NCBI RefSeq assembly: GCF_030644225.1
Contig: NZ_CP128650.1
Span: 1,788,001-1,852,000 of the forward strand
Length of the DNA: 64,000 nucleotides
From: Selenomonas dianae
GTDB lineage: Bacteria > Bacillota > Negativicutes > Selenomonadales > Selenomonadaceae
Direction: 5' to 3'
This document shows, piece after piece, positions 1-8,826 of this stretch. Below the pieces are notes generated by a model, which saw nothing but the letters and a program-made list of their open reading frames with translations, did no database searches and was not told the origin of the DNA. Positions within the stretch are counted from its first letter, which is position 1. The number at the start of each line of letters is the position of its first letter. The position numbers and the translations under genes are program-made.

Positions 1-742
1 TGAGCTTTGCCTCGATCGCCGTCGGAGAATCGCCCGCCTGCAGCGACAGGATTCCCTCGATGATCATGCGCTTCTGACTGACCTCCTGCTCCGACATGAT
101 CTTGAGCTTGTTCGCGAACGGCATCCAGAGAACGTATCCCGTAAAGATACCTAGGATCGTCGCAACGAACGCAGCAGCGATCGAATGACCGAGCTTGTCA
201 ATATCGTTCAGGTTGCCAAGAGCCGCGATCAGACCGACGACCGCGCCCAGAACGCCCAACGTCGGCGCGTACGTCCCCGCCTGTGTGAACATCGAACGCC
301 CTTCGGCGTGACGCTCCTGCATGATCGAGAGCTCCGCATCCAACACATCGCCCACGAAGTCGGGATCCATGCCGTCGATGACCATGCCGAGACCCGTGCG
401 GAAGAACGGATCCTGAATCTCCTGTGCCTTACTCTCAAGTGCAAGGATGCCCTCACGGCGCGCAATCTGCGACAGCTCGATGAACTGCTGTACGAGCTGC
501 CCCTTTTCCTGCAACTGCGGAACTTGACAGGTCTTCTTGATCAGCTTGATGAAGTTCCCCATCTGCTCCATACGGAAACCGATGAACAGACATGAGAACG
601 TACCGCCGATGATAATGAGGAATGCCGCCGGGTTGTTGAGCGCCGACAGCGGCGCGCCCTTCAAAATCATACCGACAAAGATCGAAATGACACCCATAAT
701 CAGCCCGATGACCGTTGATTTTTCCAAAACGAATGCCCCCAT
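1..742 (-). CDS. motA: Flagellar motor stator protein MotA (partial, cut by window edge)
   Basis: MotA forms, with MotB, the inner-membrane proton channel that drives the flagellar motor. The reading frame is open to the left edge, so the C-terminus and any motB lie outside the window. About 247 codons are visible. The N-terminus has a hydrophobic segment (VIGLIMGVISIFVGMILKG), and a second hydrophobic pair (GTYAPTLGVLGAVVGLIAAL and IAAAFVATILGIFTGYVLW) flanks the conserved TLGVLGAVVG stretch typical of MotA/TolQ/ExbB proteins. The ATG at 742 has a purine-rich stretch only a few bases upstream. A TTG at 727, giving a start at LEKSTVIG, would fit the usual MotA N-terminus better, so the start is uncertain. 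It is divergent from the LysR gene at 970. Confidence 0.92.
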   Translation of the reverse strand, partial: MGAFVLEKSTVIGLIMGVISIFVGMILKGAPLSALNNPAAFLIIIGGTFSCLFIGFRMEQMGNFIKLIKKTCQVPQLQEKGQLVQQFIELSQIARREGILALESKAQEIQDPFFRTGLGMVIDGMDPDFVGDVLDAELSIMQERHAEGRSMFTQAGTYAPTLGVLGAVVGLIAALGNLNDIDKLGHSIAAAFVATILGIFTGYVLWMPFANKLKIMSEQEVSQKRMIIEGILSLQAGDSPTAIEAKL

Positions 743-898
743 TCCCTTTCTCTCGATATGCAGACACACGCTTGTCTGTTCCATCAGACACACGTCCACA
801 TCTTCCTATATTATTCCATAAGTCCCCGAAAAATCCTACCTCTTTTTGAAAAAAACTCAAGAAAAGAATCAATTTTTTTCAATAAATTTATATTATCC

Positions 899-925
899 TA
901 TCATATATTCATTGAAAATATGATA
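899..925. promoter_or_regulatory. Candidate LysR operator palindrome overlapping a -10 box
   Basis: Two 8-base arms, TATCATAT (899-906) and ATATGATA (918-925), are exact inverted complements separated by 11 bases. The right arm overlaps a TATAAT hexamer at 924-929 upstream of the LysR gene. LysR-type regulators commonly bind A/T-rich dyads and autoregulate. That this dyad is the binding site is inference. Confidence 0.45.
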
Positions 926-969
926 TAATAGATAGCGCATAAAAGAAACTTATCAGAAGGGATGGTCTT

Positions 970-1866
970 ATGGAACTACGGCAATTGGAATATTTCCAAA
1001 TGGCAAGCCGCCTGAAAAACATCACACGCGCTGCCGAACGCCTCCGCGTCTCTCAACCGAACATCACCGTCGCCATCAAAAAGCTTGAGGCAGAGCTTGG
1101 CATACAGCTCTTCGACCGCAGCCAGAAGCAGCTCTCGCTCACGCCGGAGGGCGCTGTATTCCTCGCGCGCGTCGAAGTCGCTCTGCGCAACATACAGGAT
1201 GCCGTGCTCGAAGTCAACGATTACAAGCAGCTGCAGAAGGGGACGATCAAAATCGGCATTCCGCCGATGATGGGCGCGTATCTGTTCCCGCGGATCTTTT
1301 CGAGCTTTCAGCGCCGCTACTCGCATCTCGACGTATATCTGCACGAGGAGGGATCGGTCGCCATCCGCGAACAGTTGGAGCGCGACGAGCTGGACTTCGG
1401 CATCATCATCATCCCCGACTCCTCATCGAACCTCCAACTTCTCCCAATGGCACGCAGCCAGATCGTCTGCTGCATCCCGGAGGACAGCGATCTTGCCGCA
1501 CGCAAGGCAGTCACCCTACAGGACATCGAGGAGCGCAGCCTCATCATGCTCAAGGAAGGCTCGTTCCTCCGTCAGACCATGCTGCAAAAGATGAAGGCGG
1601 CGGATGTCACGCCCAACATCGTCCTTGAGTCCAATCAGGTCGTCACCATCCTTGGACTCGTCGCGAGCGGTGTCGGCAACGCCTTCCTACTGGAAATGAT
1701 CGCCCGCGACGCACCCGGCGTACGCGCGATACCGCTTGCCACACCGGTCTACGTGGATGTCGGACTCGCATGGAAACGCGACCGCTATATCTCGCGTGCC
1801 GCGCAGTCCTTCATCGAGTTCAGCAAGGACATCCTCAGCCATCAGACGGATCATGCGATCCTATAG
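970..1866 (+). CDS. LysR-family transcriptional regulator
   Basis: A 298-residue one-component regulator of standard LysR length. Residues about 1-60 form the winged helix-turn-helix (MELRQLEYFQMASR, then ITRAAERLRVSQPNITVAIK and LEAELGIQLFDR, a clear LysR signature). Residues about 90-295 form the periplasmic-binding-protein-like co-inducer domain. The ATG at 970 has an AGAAGGGA ribosome-binding stretch upstream. The gene is divergent from motA and convergent with the dcuB-like transporter, with a shared terminator at 1873-1904. Its target is unknown. The divergent layout would allow it to act on the motA-side promoter as well as its own. The family is certain; the ligand and regulon cannot be read from the sequence. 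Confidence 0.95.
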   Translation: MELRQLEYFQMASRLKNITRAAERLRVSQPNITVAIKKLEAELGIQLFDRSQKQLSLTPEGAVFLARVEVALRNIQDAVLEVNDYKQLQKGTIKIGIPPMMGAYLFPRIFSSFQRRYSHLDVYLHEEGSVAIREQLERDELDFGIIIIPDSSSNLQLLPMARSQIVCCIPEDSDLAARKAVTLQDIEERSLIMLKEGSFLRQTMLQKMKAADVTPNIVLESNQVVTILGLVASGVGNAFLLEMIARDAPGVRAIPLATPVYVDVGLAWKRDRYISRAAQSFIEFSKDILSHQTDHAIL

Positions 1867-1872
1867 AAAGCA

Positions 1873-1904
1873 CAAAAGCCTCCCCCGCACGGGGGAGGCT
1901 TTTG
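1873..1904. terminator. Bidirectional intrinsic terminator
   Basis: A perfect 14-base-pair stem with a GCAC loop, flanked by AAAA on one side and TTTT on the other, lies between the convergent lysR and dcuB-like genes. It can end transcription from both strands. Confidence 0.9.
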
Positions 1905-1914
1905 TCATATCCGC

Positions 1915-3258
1915 TCAGAATATCAAATGTGCAACCAGATACCCGACGCAGCAGCCCGAACTGACACCGATCAGCCCGGGGATCATGAACGAGTGGTTCA
2001 AGATGTACTTGCCGATGCGCGTCGTACCCGAACGGTCGAACCCGATGCACGCGAGATCGGACGGATACGTCGGCAGGAAGAAATAGCCGTAGCACGCCGA
2101 GATGAACGAGAGCACGAGAATCGGATCCATACCAACGTTCAGTGCCATCGGCACGACGATCGCGATTGCCGCTCCCTGCGAGTTCACGAGCTTCGACGTG
2201 AGGAACGCGAGCACCGCATACGCCCACGGATAGTTCTGCACCGCAGAGCCGAGGAACTCCTTGAGGAAGCTCATGTGGTTCATGAAGTAGGTGTCCGCCA
2301 TCCATGCAACGCCGTAGACCGACACGAGTGCGACCACACCCGAGCGGAACACCTGCGAGTTGCCGACATCCTTCGCCTTGACCTTGCATGTGACGAGGAT
2401 CGTCGCACCCACGAGCAGCATCACCATCTGGATCACAACGACCATCGAGACCGCCTTCGGCGCGGCATCCGGCTTCGGCGGGAACTTCGGCAGCAGCTCC
2501 GGGAAGTTGCCGAGCACTGCGATTGCAATGATACCGACAAAGAAGATATACATCGCACGATAGTATTCCTTCGGCAATTTCTTGTCAAGCAGGGTTTCGG
2601 AATCACCGTATACATATTTTTTATTCTCAGGATCACGGATGAACTCCTGAAACCGCTCATCCTGATCGAGTTCCTTGCCGCGGCGGTAGCTCCAGAGCGC
2701 CGCAAAGAGCACGCCAAGCCCCGTTGCGGGAATCGACACCGAGAGCACTTGGAACACCGTGAACTCATGCCCCGAGGCTGAAAGAAACGCAACCATCGAG
2801 ACGACCGCAACCGACACGGGCGAGGCGCAGATTGCCATCTGTGAGGCGACCGACGCGACTGCCATCGGACGCTCGGGACGGATCCCCTGCTTGATGGCGA
2901 TGTCGTAGATGATCGGGAACATCGTGTAGACGACGTGCCCCGTCCCGCAGAGCACCGTCAGAAACCACGTCGTGAGCGGCGCAAGGATCGTGACGTGCTT
3001 CGGGTTGTTGCGCAGAAACTTCTCCGCATACTTCAGCATGACCGTAAGACCGCCCGACGTCTGAAGGAAGCCCGCACACGTCACCACCGCGAGGATGATG
3101 AGCATGACATCAATCGGCGGCTTGCCCGGCTGATAGCCGAAGATAAACGTGTAGATCACAAGGCCGAAGCCGCTGATGACCGCGAGCCCAAGTCCGCCGT
3201 GCCGCACACCGACAATGAGGCAGACGAGGAGGACGATGAAGCCCAAGACCATTTCCAT
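1915..3258 (-). CDS. dcuB: Anaerobic C4-dicarboxylate transporter, DcuA/DcuB family
   Basis: An integral membrane antiporter expected to exchange fumarate, malate, aspartate and succinate during anaerobic fumarate respiration or succinate formation. The start at 3258 (MEMVLGFIVLL) is preferred over a longer reading from 3354 because a GGGGGA ribosome-binding site lies 8 bases upstream. This gives 447 residues, close to the usual Dcu length. Around ten hydrophobic segments are visible, with family-like stretches such as TWFLTVLCGTGHVVYTMFPI and FFLPTYPSDLACIGFDRSGT. The gene is transcribed alone between terminators, convergent with the LysR gene. DcuA and DcuB cannot be separated from sequence alone. 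Confidence 0.9.
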   Translation of the reverse strand: MEMVLGFIVLLVCLIVGVRHGGLGLAVISGFGLVIYTFIFGYQPGKPPIDVMLIILAVVTCAGFLQTSGGLTVMLKYAEKFLRNNPKHVTILAPLTTWFLTVLCGTGHVVYTMFPIIYDIAIKQGIRPERPMAVASVASQMAICASPVSVAVVSMVAFLSASGHEFTVFQVLSVSIPATGLGVLFAALWSYRRGKELDQDERFQEFIRDPENKKYVYGDSETLLDKKLPKEYYRAMYIFFVGIIAIAVLGNFPELLPKFPPKPDAAPKAVSMVVVIQMVMLLVGATILVTCKVKAKDVGNSQVFRSGVVALVSVYGVAWMADTYFMNHMSFLKEFLGSAVQNYPWAYAVLAFLTSKLVNSQGAAIAIVVPMALNVGMDPILVLSFISACYGYFFLPTYPSDLACIGFDRSGTTRIGKYILNHSFMIPGLIGVSSGCCVGYLVAHLIF

Positions 3259-3386
3259 AAATTGATTCCCCCATTCCTGCAGAGTCCCACCCTGCACAGT
3301 GATAATATAACGTGTGTCATTATACCGCACGGATACATTATTAGTAAAGTACATACTGTATAAATAGAAGCTATCGAACGCCTGAT

Positions 3387-3416
3387 GAAAAAGAGCCGTC
3401 CGCAGACAGCTCTTTC
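3387..3416 (-). terminator. Intrinsic terminator after flgE
   Basis: On the minus strand a stem of GAAAGAGC-type sequence with an internal mismatch ends in a run of T residues, starting 17 bases beyond the flgE stop codon. It separates flgE from the dcuB-like gene. Confidence 0.8.
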
Positions 3417-3432
3417 AAGTGACGTATGTAAT

Positions 3433-5481
3433 TTACCGTTTCATGTTGATCAGCGTTTCAAGCATCTCGTCCGAGACCGTAATAATCTTGGAGTTGGACT
3501 GGAAGCCGCGCTGTGTGATAATCATATCGGAGAACTGGTCGGCGATGTCCACGTTCGACATCTCAAGCGCGGAGGTCGTCAGCTCCGTGCCGATGTCGGA
3601 GGCGCCGCTGACCGTGCGCGTGCCGGAGTTGTTCGACTCCTGATAGAGATTGCCGCCCATCTTCGTCAGACCCGAGGGGTTGTTGAACTGCGCCATCGCG
3701 ATCTGTGCCTCGACGCGGCGGACGTTGTTCGTGTACGTCCCCGTGATGACACCCGAGCTGTCGATGGAAACGCTCGAAAGCGTACCCGCCGCATTGCCGT
3801 CCGAGGTCGCCGCGACCGTCGAAGTACCCGCGTACTGCGTGATGGAGGCGAGGTTCATACTGACCTGCTGCGGCGACGCGCCGTTCCCATAGGTGAGGTT
3901 CAGCGCGGCGGAACCACTGAGATACGCGCCCGTCGAGTCAAAGGTAAGCTCGCTCTTCGTGAGCGTCACATTCGTCGTCGTGCCGTCCTTCTCCGTGATA
4001 CTGTAGGTGTCACCGCCCGTGCCGAGCGACATTGTCCACTTGTTGTTCGCCGACTTCGTAAAGACCACGGGGATGGAGTGTGCCGCCCCGAGCGAGTCGT
4101 AGACCGTGACGAGCGTCGTCACGGACGGGTAGAATGTATCGCCGCGGTTGTACTCCTTGCCGATGAGCCCCCCGATGGAGGCGCCGCTCTTCGTATTGAG
4201 TGCAATCGTGGAGACTGTCTTGCCGCCGTACTCGTAGGTGGACTCACGCGTGATCGCCGTAATCGTCCCATCCGAAGCATTGGCATTATGCTGGTACGTC
4301 GCTGCCGAACTTGTAATCGCAGGTGTCGGAGCAGAGAGTACGGCACTGTTGCCGTCCGCCGTCGTCACCGTCGCACCCGTCTGCGGCGTGAGGCTCGTGA
4401 TTTTGAGCTGCCCCGTATAGGTATCGCCTTTTTTGTAGGTAAAGCTCGTCGGCTTCGGCACAGTGATCGTAACCGGAGTCCCCGGTGTGATCGTATTGTC
4501 CGATCCGAGATCCAGTTCAACATCCGACGTTCCGGCCACACTGCGAATCGCTGTGATCTTGCCGCTGATGTTGTACGCATCGCCATAGGCGTATGTGCCG
4601 GAGGACAGTGCCGTCGCGCCCGTGCGTGTGATTACCGTCGAATCCGAGCCGTTTATTTTTTTCGGACTGGAAGAATTGTTCTTATCCATCTCAAGTTTGG
4701 CATCGACCTTGCCCGTCGAACTCGCCGTAACATTTGTGATCGTAGAGGTATAGAGGTTGTTGCCCGTCGTGGGATTCCCCACCGTCTGCTGCGGCGCAGA
4801 ATCGCCCAGATAGATTTTCTTGCCCGTGCTCATCGTGAGGACGAGCTTGCCCTTTTCCGTCGGCGCATAGTTGTTCGTCGTGCCGGATGTACCGTCCGCA
4901 TACTTCACGAGGACGTTCGCTACATCGTAGCCCGGCGTGGTCGCGTTGAGGTTCTTCGTATACGTCGCGGAGATCGTGGAGGATGCCTCCATTGACTTGC
5001 CTGCCGGGATCTGGATCTTTGTCGTGTTCTCCCCCGACGGGGTCACAACACCGTTGTTCGCCATATACCCCTGCACATAGAGACCCGTGCTCGGGATCGT
5101 GAGGTTGCCCTGCGCGTCGAACTCGAACGCGCCGTTGCGCGTGTAGTATTTCTGATCGCCCTTCGAAACGACGAAAAGTCCGTCGCCGCGCGAGATGGCG
5201 ACATCCGTGTTCTTGCCCGTCTGCTGTACCGAGCCGTTCGAGTAGATGAGATCGGTGCTTGCGACCGACATACCAAGACCGACCTGCTTCGGGTTCACGC
5301 CGCCGAGCGTGCCGTTCGGCGCGGCTGCGCCCGAGAGGTTCTGCGAGATCATATCCGCGAACGTGACGCGGCTCGCCTTGAATCCTGTGGTGTTGACGTT
5401 CGCAATGTTGTTGCCGACGACATCCATGCGGGTCTGGTGACCTTTGAGCCCCGAAACACCCGAGAACATGGAACGCATCAT
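3433..5481 (-). CDS. flgE: Flagellar hook protein FlgE (long form)
   Basis: Hook subunit of the flagellum, exported by the flagellar type III system. The N-terminal 90 residues carry the rod-hook-filament signature (MMRSMFSGVSGLKGHQTRMD, then VVGNNIANVNTTGFKASRVT). The C-terminus has the matching D0 helix (SALEMSNVDIADQFSDMI, ITQRGFQSNSKIITV, LINMKR). At 682 residues it is far longer than the roughly 400-residue enteric FlgE. The excess is in the central Ser/Thr/Gly/Ala-rich surface domains (about 160-560). The ATG at 5481 follows an AAGGAGAGA ribosome-binding site. The upstream neighbour is the small flagellar protein at 5649. The rest of the hook/basal-body operon is not in the window. Confidence 0.95.
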   Translation of the reverse strand: MMRSMFSGVSGLKGHQTRMDVVGNNIANVNTTGFKASRVTFADMISQNLSGAAAPNGTLGGVNPKQVGLGMSVASTDLIYSNGSVQQTGKNTDVAISRGDGLFVVSKGDQKYYTRNGAFEFDAQGNLTIPSTGLYVQGYMANNGVVTPSGENTTKIQIPAGKSMEASSTISATYTKNLNATTPGYDVANVLVKYADGTSGTTNNYAPTEKGKLVLTMSTGKKIYLGDSAPQQTVGNPTTGNNLYTSTITNVTASSTGKVDAKLEMDKNNSSSPKKINGSDSTVITRTGATALSSGTYAYGDAYNISGKITAIRSVAGTSDVELDLGSDNTITPGTPVTITVPKPTSFTYKKGDTYTGQLKITSLTPQTGATVTTADGNSAVLSAPTPAITSSAATYQHNANASDGTITAITRESTYEYGGKTVSTIALNTKSGASIGGLIGKEYNRGDTFYPSVTTLVTVYDSLGAAHSIPVVFTKSANNKWTMSLGTGGDTYSITEKDGTTTNVTLTKSELTFDSTGAYLSGSAALNLTYGNGASPQQVSMNLASITQYAGTSTVAATSDGNAAGTLSSVSIDSSGVITGTYTNNVRRVEAQIAMAQFNNPSGLTKMGGNLYQESNNSGTRTVSGASDIGTELTTSALEMSNVDIADQFSDMIITQRGFQSNSKIITVSDEMLETLINMKR

Positions 5482-5648
5482 AATAAATCTCTCCTTTGCC
5501 GTGTGTGACAGTGCAAAGGAAAGCCATCATGGGGACGCAGTGATCCCGCAGGATATACTGCTCCCCTGTTTTTCGAGACAATCCCCGTGTCTCATCGCTG
5601 ACCGCACCAGTCGCGCGCGGTCAAAAGCCTCCCGTAGGTCCGGCTTTG

Positions 5649-6026
5649 TCAGATGATGGCTGCACTGTCAATATTCGTAAAAATGCTGTCTGCCGCAGTC
5701 ACGTCGTCGAGCGCCGTGATCACGGTGCGGTTCGTCACAGAGACGACCATTGCCGTACTGTCCTTCATGTAGATCAGGGCTTCCTTTGCGCCCTTCTCCC
5801 GCATACGGTCAATCGTAGTTCCGAGCTTTTCCAGCTCTGTGTGGGTGAGCATGACCCCGCGCCGCTGCAGCCGCTCCTCTGCGTGCTGCGAGAAACGTAC
5901 GCGCTGCTTTGCTCCCTCCAGTACCTGTGCAAACGACGCGCCGCTGCTGCCCATCGCTCTTCGTCCGTGGTCGGTCCCCCTGCGTCCCTGCCCGACCAGC
6001 ACTGTCGAATCGTCTGCAATCCTCAT
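5649..6026 (-). CDS. Flagellar operon protein, TIGR02530-type
   Basis: A small 125-residue cytoplasmic protein encoded just before flgE. The recognisable core is RFSQHAEERLQRRGVMLTHT followed by EALIYMKDSTAMVVSVTNRT, matching the Firmicutes flagellar operon proteins annotated as TIGR02530. Their biochemical role is not established. The start at 6026 (MRIADDSTVL) follows a strong AAGGAGG ribosome-binding site. A longer reading from 6062 would start inside the leader just below the terminator at 6060-6086. The 167-base gap to flgE contains short GC-rich hairpins, but the genes are probably co-transcribed. Confidence 0.85.
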   Translation of the reverse strand: MRIADDSTVLVGQGRRGTDHGRRAMGSSGASFAQVLEGAKQRVRFSQHAEERLQRRGVMLTHTELEKLGTTIDRMREKGAKEALIYMKDSTAMVVSVTNRTVITALDDVTAADSIFTNIDSAAII

Positions 6027-6059
6027 CGCCTCACCTCCTTCTTTTATTTTAGAATAAAA

Positions 6060-6086
6060 CATTCCACCGTGTATATCGGTGGAATG
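6060..6086 (-). terminator. Intrinsic terminator after the rsmJ-like gene
   Basis: On the minus strand, CATTCCACCG pairs with CGGTGGAATG around a short loop and is followed by TTTTATTCT. It separates the mutS-mutL-rsmJ operon from the flagellar genes. Confidence 0.85.
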
Positions 6087-6115
6087 TGAAATAAACTTAA
6101 ATGGAAATAAAGTTT

Positions 6116-6919
6116 TTAGAGTTCCATCACGCCGTACGCGATGCGGCTGTACTTGCCGCCTGTGATGCGTGTGAAGCCGAGGCGTTCAAATTCTTTGCTC
6201 CCCTGCCGTTCCTTCATGACGACACGGCGGCGGGCGACGCGGCACGCCTCGGCAATGGTTTCCTCCGTGAGCGCACGCATATCCGCGAGGGTGCGCAGGG
6301 CATTCATCCCCGCACTCTCGTGGAGCGGACGGCGAAACATCGGGTCGAAATAGACGACATCAACGCTGCGATCTTTGGCATCCCGCAGAAAGGAAAGCGC
6401 GTCCGCATGATGTACGGAGATGCGGCGCATCGCTGCGTGCATCTCGTAATTGTCGCCCGTGGCGTGCGCAAGCCCGTCCGCGATGACCGCCGCAATCAAG
6501 GGATTCGCCTCAAGTGCCGTGACTGTCCCCCGCTCCCCGACGGCAAAGCTCTCGACAATCGCATCCGCCCCCGTGCCGAGCGTGCCGTCGAGGACGTGCA
6601 TTCCCTCCGTCAGTCCGAGCGCAGAAACGAGGTGATCGCCATGCCCGAGCAGCAGATTTTTGATGCGCAGATGCGCCATGCCCGGATGAAAGAACAGCTC
6701 GCCCTCGCTCGTTACCGCGGTGAGAAGTCCGCGCCGTGCGACGAGCACCGCATCCACGCCGTACGCCGCACGCAGTTCTTCGAGTGAATCACTGCCGCGC
6801 GGGACATTGGGGATGCCGAGCTGCTGCGCCGTCCGTGCGGCAAGCGCACGATTTGCCTCCGTGTACCGTTGTCCGCGCCGCACGGTCGTCACAATCGCGC
6901 TGATCTCTCCCGTCCTCAT
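6116..6919 (-). CDS. Class I SAM-dependent methyltransferase, RsmJ-like
   Basis: A 267-residue methyltransferase. The SAM-binding motif I reads VLDGTLGTGADAIV (about residues 108-122), followed by the acidic motif TALEAN and the catalytic-type motif VVYFDPMF (about 187-194). Motif order and the DPMF sequence resemble RsmJ (YhiQ), which methylates 16S rRNA G1516 in enterobacteria. The N-terminal 80 residues differ from enteric RsmJ, so the substrate is not assured. The start codon overlaps the mutL stop in an ATGA arrangement, so it is translationally coupled at the end of the mutS-mutL operon. The association of this family with mutL may be only operonic. Confidence 0.75.
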   Translation of the reverse strand: MRTGEISAIVTTVRRGQRYTEANRALAARTAQQLGIPNVPRGSDSLEELRAAYGVDAVLVARRGLLTAVTSEGELFFHPGMAHLRIKNLLLGHGDHLVSALGLTEGMHVLDGTLGTGADAIVESFAVGERGTVTALEANPLIAAVIADGLAHATGDNYEMHAAMRRISVHHADALSFLRDAKDRSVDVVYFDPMFRRPLHESAGMNALRTLADMRALTEETIAEACRVARRRVVMKERQGSKEFERLGFTRITGGKYSRIAYGVMEL

Positions 6920-8826
6920 AGGTTGAACCCCGTGCGCTTGAACATCTTTGCAAGGTCGTGCGTATCAAAGCGCAGGATCGTCGGCCGCCCGTGCGGACAG
7001 GTGAACGGAAAGGGTGTGTTTCGCAGTTCCTCCAGCAATATCTCCATCTGTCGGATGCTCAGTTCCTCGCCCGCCTTGATCGCGGCGCGGCACGCCATCG
7101 TTGCAAGTCCCGCCTGACGTAGGTGCGCGGGCGTTGCGGCGTGCAGGTCACCGAGGGAGATGAGGATCTCGCGTATCGTATCCGCCGCCTCATCGAGCGG
7201 AATATCAGCAGGAGCTTCCGTCAGGCGATATTCCCGCTCGCCTGCCGGCTCAAGGTGAAAGCCGAGACGATCCAGCAGTTCCGCATTCTCGTCGATGTAC
7301 TGTGCCTCGCGTGTGTCAAAGGAGAGAATCGCATGGACAAGCATCTGCTGCGACGGAATGCCGTCCGCCTGTGCCGAGAATCGGTCAAAGAGAATGCGCT
7401 CATGCGCCGCGTGCTGATCGACGATATAGAGACTCTGCGTACTCTGGGCGATGATGTAGGTGAGATCGACCTGTCCGATGGGGAGGAGACGCGCCTCCAT
7501 CTCCACGCCCTGCCCCGCACGGGGCGGCGCGGCAGCAGGTACATTCTGCGCGGCAAATGCGGCGCGTTCCTCGCTGCGTGCCGCAGCCGCACGATCCTGC
7601 GCCGTGCGCAGGTCAACGCTCTGTCCCCGCCACTGCACCGCCTCGTGGACAGTCTGCGGACGCACGGGCGGCATAGCGTATTGGTCGGCTCGTACGGTCG
7701 CAGCGTTTGCGCCCGCACGCTGCGGCGCGTACGGGACACCCGTATGCGCCGGTGCGCAAACGCCGAGCGGCACGGATTCATAGTGGAACTTCGGCTTTTC
7801 GACCGATGCCGCTATCGCCGTACTCTCCCCCGCCGCCCCGCGAATCGCGTCGAGCACAGACTTGTAAACCGCCTTGAAGATGCGCCCCTCATCCTCGAAT
7901 TTCATCTCTGTTTTCTGCGGATGCACGTTCACGTCGATACTGCGCTGCGGCACCTCGATGCAGAGAACGGCGAGCGGAAACCCCATCTTCGGGACGAGCG
8001 CACGGTACACGTTGTCAATCGCCTTTGCAATCGCACGGTTCTGTATCGTGCGCCCATTGACAATGTACGTCTGCCACGCCCGGCTGCTGCGGATCACGGA
8101 CGGTTTCGAGATATAGCCCGTGATACGGATCTCCGCTTCCGCATCGCGGAAGTCGAGCGGGATCAGCGCCCCCGCCACAGTGCCGCCGTAGATGCTCTCA
8201 ATCGTGTGGCGCAGGCTGTCATCCCCCGCCGTCATGATCGTCAGGCGATTGTTGTTGATGAAGCGGAATGCAATATCGGGACGCGAGAGTGCAAGGCGAA
8301 TGACAAAATCGCTGATTCTCCCCGCCTCGGTTGTATTCGTCTTGAGAAATTTCTTGCGGGCGGGAGTGTTAAAAAAAAGATCCTCGACGCGTATCGTCGT
8401 ACCGATCTCACAGCCCGCATCCTCGTACTCCGGTGTTTTCCCGCCGAGGATGTCCACGCGTGTCCCGAGATCGTCCGTCTCCTTGCGCGTGAGGAGAGAA
8501 AAGCGCGAGACGGAAGCAATGGTCGGCAGAGCCTCACCGCGAAAGCCGAGGGTCGCAACGGTCTGAAGGTCGGAAACCGACGTGATCTTACTTGTCGCAT
8601 GGCGCAGAATCGCCGTCTGTGCATCTTCGCGCGTCATGCCGTGCCCGTTGTCCGTCACGCGGATGAAGCTGACCCCGCCGCCCATAATTTCAATTTCAAT
8701 CGCCGTCGCACCCGCATCCATCGCATTCTCGACCAGTTCCTTGACCACGGAGGCGGGACGCTCCACGACCTCGCCCGCCGCAATCTTATTGATGGTCGTA
8801 TCATCCAGTACATGAATCTGCGTCAT
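6916..8826 (-). CDS. mutL: DNA mismatch repair protein MutL
   Basis: A GHKL ATPase that couples MutS mismatch recognition to strand removal. At 636 residues, the N-terminal ATPase motifs are all present: ENAMDAGA, DNGHGM and FRGEALP. A variable linker spans about 330-440. The C-terminal domain has the endonuclease-type motif DQHAAHERILFDRF, in which the usual last Glu of DQHAxxExxxxE is Asp, together with ACRAAIKAGEEL and the metal-site CPHGRPT. It is therefore probably a nicking MutL, as in Bacillus, but with that substitution. The start codon overlaps the mutS stop (ATGA), and the 3' end overlaps the methyltransferase gene. Confidence 0.97.
   Translation of the reverse strand: MTQIHVLDDTTINKIAAGEVVERPASVVKELVENAMDAGATAIEIEIMGGGVSFIRVTDNGHGMTREDAQTAILRHATSKITSVSDLQTVATLGFRGEALPTIASVSRFSLLTRKETDDLGTRVDILGGKTPEYEDAGCEIGTTIRVEDLFFNTPARKKFLKTNTTEAGRISDFVIRLALSRPDIAFRFINNNRLTIMTAGDDSLRHTIESIYGGTVAGALIPLDFRDAEAEIRITGYISKPSVIRSSRAWQTYIVNGRTIQNRAIAKAIDNVYRALVPKMGFPLAVLCIEVPQRSIDVNVHPQKTEMKFEDEGRIFKAVYKSVLDAIRGAAGESTAIAASVEKPKFHYESVPLGVCAPAHTGVPYAPQRAGANAATVRADQYAMPPVRPQTVHEAVQWRGQSVDLRTAQDRAAAARSEERAAFAAQNVPAAAPPRAGQGVEMEARLLPIGQVDLTYIIAQSTQSLYIVDQHAAHERILFDRFSAQADGIPSQQMLVHAILSFDTREAQYIDENAELLDRLGFHLEPAGEREYRLTEAPADIPLDEAADTIREILISLGDLHAATPAHLRQAGLATMACRAAIKAGEELSIRQMEILLEELRNTPFPFTCPHGRPTILRFDTHDLAKMFKRTGFNL

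Noticed and set aside
5482-5648. Possible cyclic-di-GMP (GEMM) riboswitch before flgE
   Set aside because: The stretch GACAAAGCC and nearby GC-rich stems recall GEMM, but the remaining conserved blocks and tetraloop helix are absent.
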